A stretch of DNA of 64,000 bases from an uncultured Hungatella sp. (lineage in GTDB: Bacteria; Bacillota; Clostridia; Lachnospirales; Lachnospiraceae). A program made the position numbers and the translations under genes. Each line of letters opens with the position of its first letter. Positions within the stretch are counted from its first letter, which is position 1. The notes beneath the pieces were generated by a model. The model was not told where the DNA came from. It searched no databases and worked only from the letters and a program-made list of their open reading frames with translations. Below are positions 26,434 through 34,833 of this stretch, in pieces. The stretch spans positions 1 through 64,000 of the forward strand of contig CAJTUV010000017.1 of NCBI GenBank assembly GCA_910579515.1. Direction: 5' to 3'.

Positions 26434-26479
26434 AGGGCGTTGCATAGACTGCAATGCCCTCTTTACGTTTTAGGTAAAG
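26434..26479 (+). promoter_or_regulatory. Structured glnA leader, two adjacent hairpins (candidate attenuator)
   Basis: Hairpin 1 is AGGGCGTTGCA (26434-26444) with TGCAATGCCCT (26450-26460), 11 bp with one G-U pair and the loop TAGAC. It is directly followed by CTTTACGTTTT. Hairpin 2 is CTTTAC (26461-26466) with GTAAAG (26474-26479) and a 7-base loop. The strong first hairpin plus T-rich tract could stop transcription. An RNA-binding ANTAR protein is encoded just after glnA, which makes antitermination plausible. The loops are not the canonical ANTAR hexaloops. Confidence 0.45.
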
Positions 26480-26518
26480 ATATGTTAAACTATAAGCGAC
26501 AATAAAGGAGAACAAGTG

Positions 26519-27856
26519 ATGAGTAAATACAAAAAGGAAGATATTTTCCGCCTGGTGGAAGAGGAAGAGGTGGAGTTTATTCGGCTCCAGTTTACAGATA
26601 TGTTTGGGATGATAAAAAATGTGGCCATTACCTCAGGTCAGTTAGAAAAGGCTCTGGACAACCGCTGCATGTTTGACGGATCTGCCATTGAGGGCTTTGT
26701 GCGGGTGGAGGAATCGGATATGTATCTGTATCCGGACCTGGATACCTTTGAGATTTATCCATGGCGGCCTCAGCAGGGAAAGGTGGCCAGAGTGATTTGT
26801 GATGTGTACTGTCCTAATGGAACTCCTTTTGAGGGGGACCCTCGGTATGCCCTAAAGAAGGTGCTAAAGGAAGCGGAAGAAATGGGCTTCTATTTTAATG
26901 TGGGGCCGGAATGTGAGTTCTTTCTGTTTCATACAGATGAAGAGGGAAGACCTACCACCAATACTCATGAGACTGCAGGATACTTTGACGTGGGGCCCAT
27001 TGATCTGGCGGAAAATGTGCGCAGGGATATTGTGCTGAATCTGGAGGAAATGGGATTTGAGATCGAGTCTTCTCACCATGAGATTGCCCCTGGCCAGCAT
27101 GAGGTGGATTTCCAGTATGAGAAGGGGTTAAAGGCTGCGGATGATATTTTGACCTTTAAAATGGCAGTGAAAACCATAGCCAAGCGCCATGGGCTTCATG
27201 CGACCTTTATGCCCAAGCCCAAGGCAGGAGTGAATGGCTCTGGCATGCACATTAATATGTCCCTGGAGGATAAAGAGGGAAAGAATCTTTTTGAGGACCA
27301 GAGCGATGATTTGGGGTTAAGCAGGCTGGCCTATCAGTTTATGGCTGGAATCCTGACCCATATTAAATCCATGACGATTCTCACCAACCCCTTGGTAAAT
27401 TCGTATAAGCGTTTGATTCCAGGATACGATGCGCCGGTCTACATCGCCTGGTCCCTGGCGGCCAACCGGGGCCAGCTGATTCGGATTCCTTCTACAAGAG
27501 GAACCAGCACCAGAATCGAGCTTCGAAGCCCAGACTCAGCCATGAATCCCTATCTGGCTTTGGCCGCTTGTCTTGCAGCAGGACTGGATGGGATCAAAAA
27601 GGAAATGGAGCCCCCAAAGGCGATCCGTCAAAATGTTTTTGCCATGTCTGAGGAGGAGCTAAAGAGAGAAGGGATCTGCCATCTGCCAGAGACGTTAGGA
27701 GAGGCGATTGAGGAATTTGAGAGAGATGAATTTTTAAAAGGCGTGCTGGGGAAACATATTTACACCAAATATCTGGAAGCAAAGAAAGAGGAATGGAATG
27801 AATTTCGCTGTCAGGTGACGGACTGGGAGTTGGACCAATACCTTTATAAATTCTAA
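26519..27856 (+). CDS. glnA: Glutamine synthetase, type I
   Basis: A 445-residue GSI enzyme making glutamine from glutamate, ammonia and ATP. Visible features are the beta-grasp start (VEFIRLQFTDMFGMIKN), the latch and active-site segment DGSAIEGF, metal-binding glutamates around GPECEFFLF and NVRRD, the ATP region KAGVNGSGMHINMSL and the arginines of NRGQLIRIPSTRGTSTRIELRSPD. The length and the lack of a Tyr adenylylation motif place it in the GSI-alpha group, controlled by expression and feedback rather than adenylylation. ATG 26519 follows AAAGGAG by 8 bases. The leader hairpins and the downstream ANTAR gene suggest control by antitermination. Confidence 0.95.
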   Translation: MSKYKKEDIFRLVEEEEVEFIRLQFTDMFGMIKNVAITSGQLEKALDNRCMFDGSAIEGFVRVEESDMYLYPDLDTFEIYPWRPQQGKVARVICDVYCPNGTPFEGDPRYALKKVLKEAEEMGFYFNVGPECEFFLFHTDEEGRPTTNTHETAGYFDVGPIDLAENVRRDIVLNLEEMGFEIESSHHEIAPGQHEVDFQYEKGLKAADDILTFKMAVKTIAKRHGLHATFMPKPKAGVNGSGMHINMSLEDKEGKNLFEDQSDDLGLSRLAYQFMAGILTHIKSMTILTNPLVNSYKRLIPGYDAPVYIAWSLAANRGQLIRIPSTRGTSTRIELRSPDSAMNPYLALAACLAAGLDGIKKEMEPPKAIRQNVFAMSEEELKREGICHLPETLGEAIEEFERDEFLKGVLGKHIYTKYLEAKKEEWNEFRCQVTDWELDQYLYKF

Positions 27857-27914
27857 TGAGCAGATTTTTCTGCGCAGGAAAAGGCTGTGGACCAAAGACC
27901 AGGAGGTGAGATAT

Positions 27915-28466
27915 GTGACGAACATTGTTGTGGCATTTTCCAAGGGGGAAGACGGAAAGAACATTAAAAATATTCTCGTAAAAAGTGGGTTTCAAGTAGT
28001 CGCTGTCTGTACCTCCGGCGCCCAGGCATTAAACAGTTTGGAAGGCTTGAACGGTGGGATTGTGGTCAGCGGATATCGGTTTCAGGATATGGTATTTCGG
28101 GAATTATATGAGTGGATGCCAGAAAATTTTCAGATGCTTTTAGTGGCTTCCGCCAATCGGGTAGGAGATACGGGGCTTCAAAGCATCGTGTATCTTCCCA
28201 TGCCTTTGAGGGTTCATGATTTGGTAACCACTTTGGAGATGATGTGCCAGGCCCAGACTCAGAGGAAAAAGAAGCAAAAAAACAAGCCCTCGAAACGGAC
28301 CAGCGAGCAGGAACAGCTTATCAAAGAGGCAAAGACTCTTCTCATGGAGCGGAATCACATGACAGAGACGCAAGCTCACCGGTATATACAAAAGTGCAGT
28401 ATGGACAGCGGAACAAACTTGGTGGAGACTGCCCAGATGGTGATCAGTTTGAATCATGAATCGTGA
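27915..28466 (+). CDS. ANTAR-domain RNA-binding regulator with degenerate receiver (NitR-like)
   Basis: A 183-residue protein. Residues 1-115 look like a receiver fold (NIVVAFSKGEDGKNIKNIL start, alternating strands and helices). A basic linker (KKKQKNKPSKR) and a C-terminal three-helix ANTAR domain follow (LIKEAKTLLMERNHMTETQAHRYIQKCSMD). ANTAR proteins bind hairpins in mRNA leaders and prevent termination. The position that should hold the phosphorylated aspartate reads IVVSGYR, and the usual K-P near strand 5 reads MP, so it is probably not a classical phosphorylated regulator. From family knowledge, clostridial glnA genes can be followed by an ANTAR gene called nitR. GTG 27915 follows AGGAGG by 8 bases. 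Confidence 0.85.
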   Translation: MTNIVVAFSKGEDGKNIKNILVKSGFQVVAVCTSGAQALNSLEGLNGGIVVSGYRFQDMVFRELYEWMPENFQMLLVASANRVGDTGLQSIVYLPMPLRVHDLVTTLEMMCQAQTQRKKKQKNKPSKRTSEQEQLIKEAKTLLMERNHMTETQAHRYIQKCSMDSGTNLVETAQMVISLNHES

Positions 28467-28495
28467 AGCGACGGGAAGATGGAAAGGAAAAAAGC

Positions 28496-29323
28496 ATGAA
28501 GTTTACAAAAATGCAGGGAGCAGGCAATGATTATGTGTATGTCAACTGTTTTGAGGAAACGGTAGAGGACCCAAAGTCTACAGCAATCTTGGTCAGCGAC
28601 CGCCATTTTGGAATTGGCTCTGACGGACTAATCTTAATCTGCCCCTCAGACAAAGCGGATTGTCGGATGCGCATTTTCAATGCAGACGGCTCGGAGGGAG
28701 AAATGTGCGGAAACGCTATCCGATGTGTTGGAAAATACGTTTATGAACATGGCATTGTCTCTAAAAAGTCTCTGCAGGTGGAGACTCTGGGCGGAGTAAA
28801 GACTTTAGAGTTAAAGGAAGAGAACGGCAAAATCGTCCAGGTGACCGTAGACATGGGAGAACCCAAACTTACCTCAAAGCTTCCAGAGCCCATTTTAATT
28901 GAAGGCAAATCTTTGGAATTTGTGGGAATCTCTGTAGGCAATCCTCATGCTGTTTACATTTGTGACGACATTGACCATTTAGATTTGGAATGCATAGGTC
29001 CTGCCTATGAGAATCACAGCCGTTTTCCCAATCGTGTCAATTCCGAATTTGTCCAGATCATGGACCGAAGTCATATCCGTATGAGAGTATGGGAACGTGG
29101 CAGCAATGAAACCTGGGCCTGCGGAACGGGAGCCACAGCCAGCGTGGTGGCGTGTATCCTTTTGGGTTATACGGACGACACGGTGGAAGTGGCCCTAAGA
29201 GGCGGAAATCTGACCATCCACTGGGACAGAGAGAAAAACAGGGCCTATATGACTGGGGAAGCGGTAGAGGTATTTTGGGGGGAGATTCTTCTTGACAACC
29301 CTATTGAGATTTTGTATAAATGA
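28496..29323 (+). CDS. dapF: Diaminopimelate epimerase
   Basis: A 275-residue enzyme converting LL- to meso-diaminopimelate for lysine and peptidoglycan. Both catalytic cysteines are seen: Cys71 in EMCGNAIRC and Cys209 in WACGTGATAS. The start MKFTKMQGAGNDYVYVN is the conserved family opening, supporting ATG 28496 over an upstream in-frame GTG. It is followed after 33 bases by dapL, which makes its LL-DAP substrate, so the two steps are encoded together. The link with glnA upstream ties nitrogen and DAP metabolism in one transcription unit. Confidence 0.95.
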   Translation: MKFTKMQGAGNDYVYVNCFEETVEDPKSTAILVSDRHFGIGSDGLILICPSDKADCRMRIFNADGSEGEMCGNAIRCVGKYVYEHGIVSKKSLQVETLGGVKTLELKEENGKIVQVTVDMGEPKLTSKLPEPILIEGKSLEFVGISVGNPHAVYICDDIDHLDLECIGPAYENHSRFPNRVNSEFVQIMDRSHIRMRVWERGSNETWACGTGATASVVACILLGYTDDTVEVALRGGNLTIHWDREKNRAYMTGEAVEVFWGEILLDNPIEILYK

Positions 29324-29356
29324 AAGACACCATTCTACAATATAAAGGAGAACACC

Positions 29357-30571
29357 ATGTTTCAAGTCAATGACAATTATTTAAAACTGCCGGGAAGCTA
29401 TCTCTTTTCCACGATTGGGAAAAAGGTTCAGGCTTACTCGCAGGCGAATCCAGACAAGACCATCATTCGTCTGGGGATTGGGGATGTGACCCAGCCCTTG
29501 GTTCCGGCTATTATTAAGGCAATGCATGAGGCGGTGGAGGATATGGCTCACAAAGAGACGTTCCATGGCTATGCGCCGGATTTAGGGTATGATTTTTTAA
29601 GAAATGCGATTGCAAACCAGGATTACAAGGCCAGAGGGTGTCAGATTGAGGCGGATGAGATTTTTATTTCTGATGGAGCCAAGTGCGACTGCGGCAATAT
29701 TCAGGAGATTTTCGCAGAGTCTAGCCGTATCGCCGTGTGTGATCCGGTTTATCCGGTTTATGTGGATTCTAATGTGATGGCCGGAAGAACAGGGGAGTAC
29801 GACAGTGCCTCTGGGACCTGGAGCCGTGTGATCTACATGCCCTGTACAGCAGAAAATGGGTTTGTGCCAGAGCTGCCAAAGGAGACGCCGGATTTAATTT
29901 ATCTGTGCATCCCCAACAATCCCACAGGCACCACGCTGACCAAGGAGCAGCTGAAGGTCTGGGTGGATTATGCCAATCGGGTAGGAGCTGTGATTTTGTA
30001 TGATGCGGCTTATGAGGCGTACATTTCGGAGAAAGAGGTTCCTCACAGCATTTTTGAGATTGAAGGGGCAAGGACCTGTGCCATTGAGTTTCGTTCTTTC
30101 TCCAAGAACGCAGGATTTACGGGAGTGCGTCTTGGATTTACGGTGATTCCCAAAGATTTAAAGAGCGGTCAGGTGATGGTTCACAGTCTTTGGGCCAGAA
30201 GGCATGGGACGAAGTTTAACGGAGCTCCCTACATTACCCAGAAAGCGGCTATGGCGGTGTATTCTGAGGAAGGTAAGGCTCAGGTTCAGGAGCAGGTGGC
30301 CTACTATATGAGGAATGCCAGGGTGATATATGACAGTTTAAAGGACAGCGGATATGAAGTCTATGGAGGCGTGAACGCTCCCTACATCTGGCTGAAGACG
30401 CCAAAGGGAATGACTTCCTGGGATTTCTTTGATTATCTGCTGGAAAAGGCTAATGTGGTGGGAACACCGGGAAGCGGTTTCGGGCCAAGCGGGGAAGGAT
30501 ACTTCCGTCTGACGGCTTTTGGAACGTATGAAAACACAGCGGCCGCCATTGAGAGAATCAGGGGGTTATAA
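29357..30571 (+). CDS. dapL: LL-diaminopimelate aminotransferase
   Basis: A 404-residue PLP enzyme that makes LL-diaminopimelate directly from tetrahydrodipicolinate and glutamate. It opens with the DapL-typical VNDNYLKLPGSYLFSTIGKK and contains RLGIGDVTQPL, the YAPDLGYDFLR segment, SDGAKCDCGN, and the PLP-lysine region RSFSKNAGFTGVRLG (about 232-247). This means the organism uses the aminotransferase route rather than succinylase or acetylase branches. The ATG follows a strong AAAGGAG site. Confidence 0.95.
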   Translation: MFQVNDNYLKLPGSYLFSTIGKKVQAYSQANPDKTIIRLGIGDVTQPLVPAIIKAMHEAVEDMAHKETFHGYAPDLGYDFLRNAIANQDYKARGCQIEADEIFISDGAKCDCGNIQEIFAESSRIAVCDPVYPVYVDSNVMAGRTGEYDSASGTWSRVIYMPCTAENGFVPELPKETPDLIYLCIPNNPTGTTLTKEQLKVWVDYANRVGAVILYDAAYEAYISEKEVPHSIFEIEGARTCAIEFRSFSKNAGFTGVRLGFTVIPKDLKSGQVMVHSLWARRHGTKFNGAPYITQKAAMAVYSEEGKAQVQEQVAYYMRNARVIYDSLKDSGYEVYGGVNAPYIWLKTPKGMTSWDFFDYLLEKANVVGTPGSGFGPSGEGYFRLTAFGTYENTAAAIERIRGL

Positions 30572-30583
30572 GAATAACAGATC

Positions 30584-31945
30584 ATGGAAGCACAGAAAAG
30601 CAGGAGAGAAAAGTATGAGATGGACATGTGCAATGGGCCGATATTCACAAAGATCATTGCCTTTGCCGTGCCTCTCATTGCATCAGGAATTTTACAGCTT
30701 TTATTTAACGCCGCAGATATCGTGGTGGTGGGCAGGTTTGCCGGAAATGAGTCTTTAGCTGCGGTAGGTTCCACGTCTTCTCTGATTAACCTTTTAATCA
30801 ACGTATTTATGGGCCTTTCGGTAGGCGTCAATGTGATGGTGGCCCGCTATTATGGGGCCCAGAGTCCAAAGGATTTGGAGGAGACGATACATACTGCTAT
30901 GGTGGTGGCTGTGGCAGGGGGTCTGGTGTTAGTGGCTGTGGGAGTGTCTTTGGCGGCTCCTCTGCTCAAAATGATGGGCACGCCGGAGGATGTTCTGCCT
31001 CTGTCAGTTTTGTATATGAGGATATTTTTTGCAGGGATGCCTGCCACATTGATTTATAATTTTGGCAGCGCCATCCTGCGGGCTGTGGGGGACACCAAGA
31101 GGCCGCTGTATTTTCTGCTTTTTGCGGGGATCGTCAACGTATTGTTGAATCTGATGTTTGTGATTGTTTTTTCCATGGGAGTTGCAGGGGTGGCTCTTGC
31201 CACAGTAATTTCCCAGTGTATCTCGGCCGTTTTGATTGTTGGGTGTCTGATACGATCTCAGGCGGGATACAGACTTTGTTTAAACCGTCTTAGGATTGTT
31301 CGTGATAAGCTTTTCAGCATTGTGAGTATCGGTCTTCCGGCAGGGCTTCAAGGAGCGATTTTTTCGATATCCAATGTGCTGGTTCAGTCTTCTGTAAATT
31401 CCTTTGGGTCCGTGGCCATGGCGGGAAATACGGCGGCCGCCAATATTGAAGGCTTTGTCTATACAGGCATGAACGCTATCTATCAGACGGCTTTAAGCTT
31501 TGGAAGTCAGAACTTTGGCGCTAAGAACTATAAGAGAATGACGAAAATTCAGATTTACTGTATCATAATTGTGGCAGTAGTCGGGTTTGTTTTGGGAAAT
31601 GGCGTGGTGTTTTTTGGACCTCAGCTTCTGGGAATTTACTCTTCTGATCAGGCGGTAGTCCAATATGGAATGTACCGGCTTCGGATTATTGCCACATTCT
31701 ATCTGGCTTGTGGTTTGATGGAGGTTATGGTAGGAGGCTTAAGGGGAATGGGGTGTTCGGTGCTTCCTATGATTGTGTCTTTGACTGGAGCCTGTGCTTT
31801 GAGAGTCGTGTGGATTTATACGTTTTTTGCTATGAATCGGACATTAGAGACATTATATATTTCTTATCCGATTTCGTGGGCGGTGACTTTTGGGGCCCAT
31901 CTGGTTACCTATATCATCATAAGAAGAAAAAAGGGGTATCAATAA
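30584..31945 (+). CDS. MATE-family efflux transporter
   Basis: A 453-residue protein with about twelve hydrophobic helices in two halves. Family motifs are visible: LLFNAADIVVVGRFAGNESLAAVGSTS near the start of the first half (about 46-72) and the matching PAGLQGAIFSISNVLVQ in the second. It exports drugs or other cationic compounds using an Na+ or H+ gradient; the substrate is unknown. The start is uncertain: ATG 30584 gives a YEMDMCNGP N-terminus that I recall from clostridial relatives, but 30620 is also possible. It is 12 bases after dapL and may be co-transcribed with it. Confidence 0.9.
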   Translation: MEAQKSRREKYEMDMCNGPIFTKIIAFAVPLIASGILQLLFNAADIVVVGRFAGNESLAAVGSTSSLINLLINVFMGLSVGVNVMVARYYGAQSPKDLEETIHTAMVVAVAGGLVLVAVGVSLAAPLLKMMGTPEDVLPLSVLYMRIFFAGMPATLIYNFGSAILRAVGDTKRPLYFLLFAGIVNVLLNLMFVIVFSMGVAGVALATVISQCISAVLIVGCLIRSQAGYRLCLNRLRIVRDKLFSIVSIGLPAGLQGAIFSISNVLVQSSVNSFGSVAMAGNTAAANIEGFVYTGMNAIYQTALSFGSQNFGAKNYKRMTKIQIYCIIIVAVVGFVLGNGVVFFGPQLLGIYSSDQAVVQYGMYRLRIIATFYLACGLMEVMVGGLRGMGCSVLPMIVSLTGACALRVVWIYTFFAMNRTLETLYISYPISWAVTFGAHLVTYIIIRRKKGYQ

Positions 31946-31960
31946 AAAGGAGGCAAAACT

Positions 31961-32740
31961 ATGCAAAAGTATGTAGAGGAAGAGGGATTACAGTATCATT
32001 TGCAGATTAAAAAGGGGGACGTGGGGCGGTATGTCATTCTTCCCGGAGACCCGAAAAGGTGCTCAAAGATTGCACAGCATTTTGACGACGCGAAACTGGT
32101 TGCAGACAGCAGGGAGTATGTTACTTACACAGGGTATCTGGACGGGGAGAAAGTCAGCGTCACTTCTACAGGAATCGGCGGGCCATCGGCCTCGATTGCC
32201 ATGGAAGAGCTGGTCCAGTGTGGAGCAGACACGTTTATTCGCGTGGGAACCTGCGGCGGCATGGATTTGGACGTGAAAGGCGGAGATATTGTCATCGCCA
32301 CCGGAGCGATTCGGATGGAAGGCACCAGCAAAGAGTATGCGCCTATTGAGTTTCCGGCAGTGGCGGATTTGGAAGTGACCAACGCGTTGGTGGCAGCAGG
32401 GCGAGAGCTGGGTTTTACCTGTCATCCCGGAATTGTTCAGTGTAAAGATGCGTTTTACGGACAGCATGAGCCGGAGCGGATGCCGGTAAGCTATGAGCTT
32501 TTGAACAAATGGGAAGCGTGGAAGCGCCTGGGGTGCAAGGCTTCGGAGATGGAATCTGCGGCGTTGTTTGTGGTGGCAAGCCATCTTAAGGTCAGGTGCG
32601 GCTCCAACTTTTTAGTAGTGGGGAATCAGGAACGGCAGGCGGCTGGGATGGAAAATCCGATTGTCCATGACACAGAAGCTGCGATTAAGGTTGCCATTGG
32701 GGCTTTAAGGCGGCTGATTCGAGAAGATAGAAAGAGGTAA
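31961..32740 (+). CDS. Uridine phosphorylase-type nucleoside phosphorylase
   Basis: A 259-residue enzyme of the PNP/UDP family 1, splitting nucleosides with phosphate to the base and ribose-1-phosphate. Visible are the phosphate-binding VILPGDPKRC loop (about 26-35), the TGIGGPSASIAMEELVQCGADTFIRVGTCGG core (about 70-100) and the EMESAALF motif (about 193-200), which binds the ribose. The pattern is closest to uridine phosphorylase. It is preceded by AAAAGGAGG and 15 bases from the MATE gene. A bidirectional terminator separates it from the convergent MATE gene. Confidence 0.88.
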   Translation: MQKYVEEEGLQYHLQIKKGDVGRYVILPGDPKRCSKIAQHFDDAKLVADSREYVTYTGYLDGEKVSVTSTGIGGPSASIAMEELVQCGADTFIRVGTCGGMDLDVKGGDIVIATGAIRMEGTSKEYAPIEFPAVADLEVTNALVAAGRELGFTCHPGIVQCKDAFYGQHEPERMPVSYELLNKWEAWKRLGCKASEMESAALFVVASHLKVRCGSNFLVVGNQERQAAGMENPIVHDTEAAIKVAIGALRRLIREDRKR

Positions 32741-32742
32741 AG

Positions 32743-32778
32743 AAAGAGGGGGCGTCTGGAAACAGACAGCCCCCTTTC
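32743..32778. terminator. Bidirectional terminator between convergent genes
   Basis: A stem of GGGGGC plus GTCTG with CAGAC plus GCCCCC (one bulged base), a GAAA tetraloop, and A-rich and T-rich flanks on the two sides. It can serve both the uridine phosphorylase and the minus-strand MATE gene. Confidence 0.8.
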
Positions 32779-32780
32779 AA

Positions 32781-34151
32781 TTATCTGCGCCTCCACCTAA
32801 ACCTGCGCCGTTTTCCCAAACGGCTGTAGCAGTGGAGATAGATCAAAAAGAAAATCGTGGTCACAGTCCAAGTCAGAGGATAGCTGAACACCACCATCTT
32901 GATGGTTCTGTGGAAAGGGACTGCGACTAAAAGCCACACCACACGAAGGGCGCAGACGCCAATCATGGTAATGAACATGGGAATCCAGGAATCTCCGATT
33001 CCACGTAAAGCGCCAGAGTAAATTTCCACCACCACATAAGTAAAGAAGGTGGGCACCAAAAAGTGAAGAATCTCCATCCCAATTTCCAGTACAGCGCTGT
33101 CTGTGGTGAAGATCTCAAAGATATAAAGTCCAAAATGATACAACAGAAGGCTGAAAAATATAGTGGAACCAAAGGTCATGGCCAGGCAGTCTCGGATACC
33201 TTTTTTCACACGGTCCATTTTTTCAGCGCCAAAGTTTTGTCCCACAAAAGTGGTGATTGAGATACCAAAGGCGTTGATGACCATCCAGAACATGGCGTCG
33301 ATTTTTCCGTAGGCGGTCCAGGCGGCCACAGTGTTGGTGCCCAGACTGTTGACACTGGACTGGATAATCACATTGGAGGAGGAGTACATGACGGACTGGA
33401 GGCCGGCCGGCAGACCGATGCGTATGATTCGCTTTAACATCCGCCTGTCTAAATGGAGCTGGGAGAAAGACAAATGGTACATATCTTTGGTACGAGTCAG
33501 CACAAAAATGACCAGAAGGGCGCTGACAGCCTGGGAAAGAATGGTGGCAAGAGCCACGCCTGCCACGCCCATATCCAGAACCACTACGAAGGCGATGTCT
33601 AAGACAATGTTGGTCACACAGCTTGCAATGAGAAAATACAAAGGTCCTTTTGAGTCTCCCACAGCTCTAAGGATGCCAGAGCCGATGTTGTAGATCAGGT
33701 TAAACACGGTTCCCACAAAGTAAATCCGCATATACAGAATGGCAAATTCCACCACGTCAGCAGGGGTCCCCATGGCTCTCAGGGCCCAGGGAGCGCCAAA
33801 AAAACCTACAATCGTGATGACGATGCTGCACAGCAAGGAGAATGTGATGGAAGTGTGGACCGCATAGCCTACCATTTCCGGCCGGTTGGCGCCGTAGTAC
33901 TGGGAAATGATGACCGTGGCACCAGAAGAAAGACCTACAAAAAAGCCTACAAGCAGATTGATGATAACACCTGTAGGGCCCCCTACAGCAGCCAGAGCTT
34001 CTTTTCCTACAAACCTTCCCACCACAATCGCATCTACCGTATTGTATAATTGCTGGAAAAACGTCCCAAACAAAATGGGAAAGAAAAACAGAAGAAGCTG
34101 CTGCCAAATCACTCCCTCTGTAATCTGATGCTGATTCACATCTCTTCGCAT
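32781..34151 (-). CDS. MATE-family efflux transporter (second copy)
   Basis: A 456-residue membrane protein with about twelve helices. The N-terminal half carries FFQQLYNTVDAIVVGRFVGKEALAAVGGPTG (about 33-63), the standard MATE signature, and the second half starts near LPAGLQSVMYSSSNVIIQ. It is related to, but clearly distinct from, the MATE protein encoded at 30584, so this is not a recent local duplication. The C-terminus is strongly basic (KRRRFRWRRR). The substrate is unknown. It is transcribed alone on the minus strand. Confidence 0.9.
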   Translation of the reverse strand: MRRDVNQHQITEGVIWQQLLLFFFPILFGTFFQQLYNTVDAIVVGRFVGKEALAAVGGPTGVIINLLVGFFVGLSSGATVIISQYYGANRPEMVGYAVHTSITFSLLCSIVITIVGFFGAPWALRAMGTPADVVEFAILYMRIYFVGTVFNLIYNIGSGILRAVGDSKGPLYFLIASCVTNIVLDIAFVVVLDMGVAGVALATILSQAVSALLVIFVLTRTKDMYHLSFSQLHLDRRMLKRIIRIGLPAGLQSVMYSSSNVIIQSSVNSLGTNTVAAWTAYGKIDAMFWMVINAFGISITTFVGQNFGAEKMDRVKKGIRDCLAMTFGSTIFFSLLLYHFGLYIFEIFTTDSAVLEIGMEILHFLVPTFFTYVVVEIYSGALRGIGDSWIPMFITMIGVCALRVVWLLVAVPFHRTIKMVVFSYPLTWTVTTIFFLIYLHCYSRLGKRRRFRWRRR

Positions 34152-34259
34152 AATGGTAACCTCTCATTGGTAAGTTCTTCCTTGAACTATAGCATAGTCC
34201 AAACAAGAATACAACTACTACAAAGATGAAATTTCGCAGTTACTTCGGTCCCCCAAATA

Positions 34260-34700
34260 TCACTTAGATTTCGCCTTATTTAACGCAGTCTCAATGGCGT
34301 TTATGAGAGCCTGGGAGGTGTAGCGCGTTTCCATGGAATAGGAAAGATTTTCCAGCGACTGGCCGTTTACAATCTGGCTTTCCAAATCCTGCAATACTGG
34401 CTGCATAAGAGGGTACATGGTGGTTACCGCTTCATCCAATGACACAAAGGAAACAGAATTAATCTTGTCTGCGTCTACGGCCACTTCCACATTGATATTC
34501 TGGCTTCCCACTGTGAGAGAGGCGGTGTAAACGCCTGGTATGTAGGCAGAAGCAGCAGTCTGAGAGGCTGAAGGGGCTTCTTTTTTGGGACGGAACATAA
34601 TCAAAAATAAACCTACCAGCAAAATGGCAAGGCCAATGAAAATCGCCGTATAGATAATCTCCTTCATCCGCAAGACTACGATTTTGGTTTTGGAGCTCAT
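34260..34700 (-). CDS. Membrane-anchored protein with FMN-binding-like domain
   Basis: A 146-residue protein with one N-terminal membrane segment (about 14-34, IYTAIFIGLAILLVGLFLIMF) and an extracytoplasmic domain. The segment YIPGVYTASLTVGSQNINVEVAVDADKINSV (about 48-78) has the G-x-Y-T...V-x-V-x-x-D-x-I pattern of FMN_bind domains. The end (SLENLSYSMETRYTSQALINAIETAL) resembles the family's last helix. The S-G-A-T motif that would carry covalent FMN is not intact (YSMETRYTS), so flavin binding is doubtful. The start is fixed by GGAGG 7 bases upstream. The function is unknown, and the family match is tentative. Confidence 0.5.
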   Translation of the reverse strand: MSSKTKIVVLRMKEIIYTAIFIGLAILLVGLFLIMFRPKKEAPSASQTAASAYIPGVYTASLTVGSQNINVEVAVDADKINSVSFVSLDEAVTTMYPLMQPVLQDLESQIVNGQSLENLSYSMETRYTSQALINAIETALNKAKSK

Positions 34701-34833
34701 AACAGGACCTCCGGGAATTTATTTACTATAATCTATTAGGGCGGGGCTGGAATTATGCGGAGATTTGGGGAAGGGGTTTTCGTTTCTTTTTCTTATGGAC
34801 TATGGTATACTTTTTTCAAAGGAGAGAATCAAT

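Noticed and set aside
26434..26479. Reading the glnA leader as a canonical tandem-hexaloop ANTAR target or a glutamine riboswitch
   Set aside because: The loops are 5 and 7 bases rather than six with A1 and G4, and the glutamine riboswitch consensus is not visible. I keep only the weaker claim of an attenuator-like leader.
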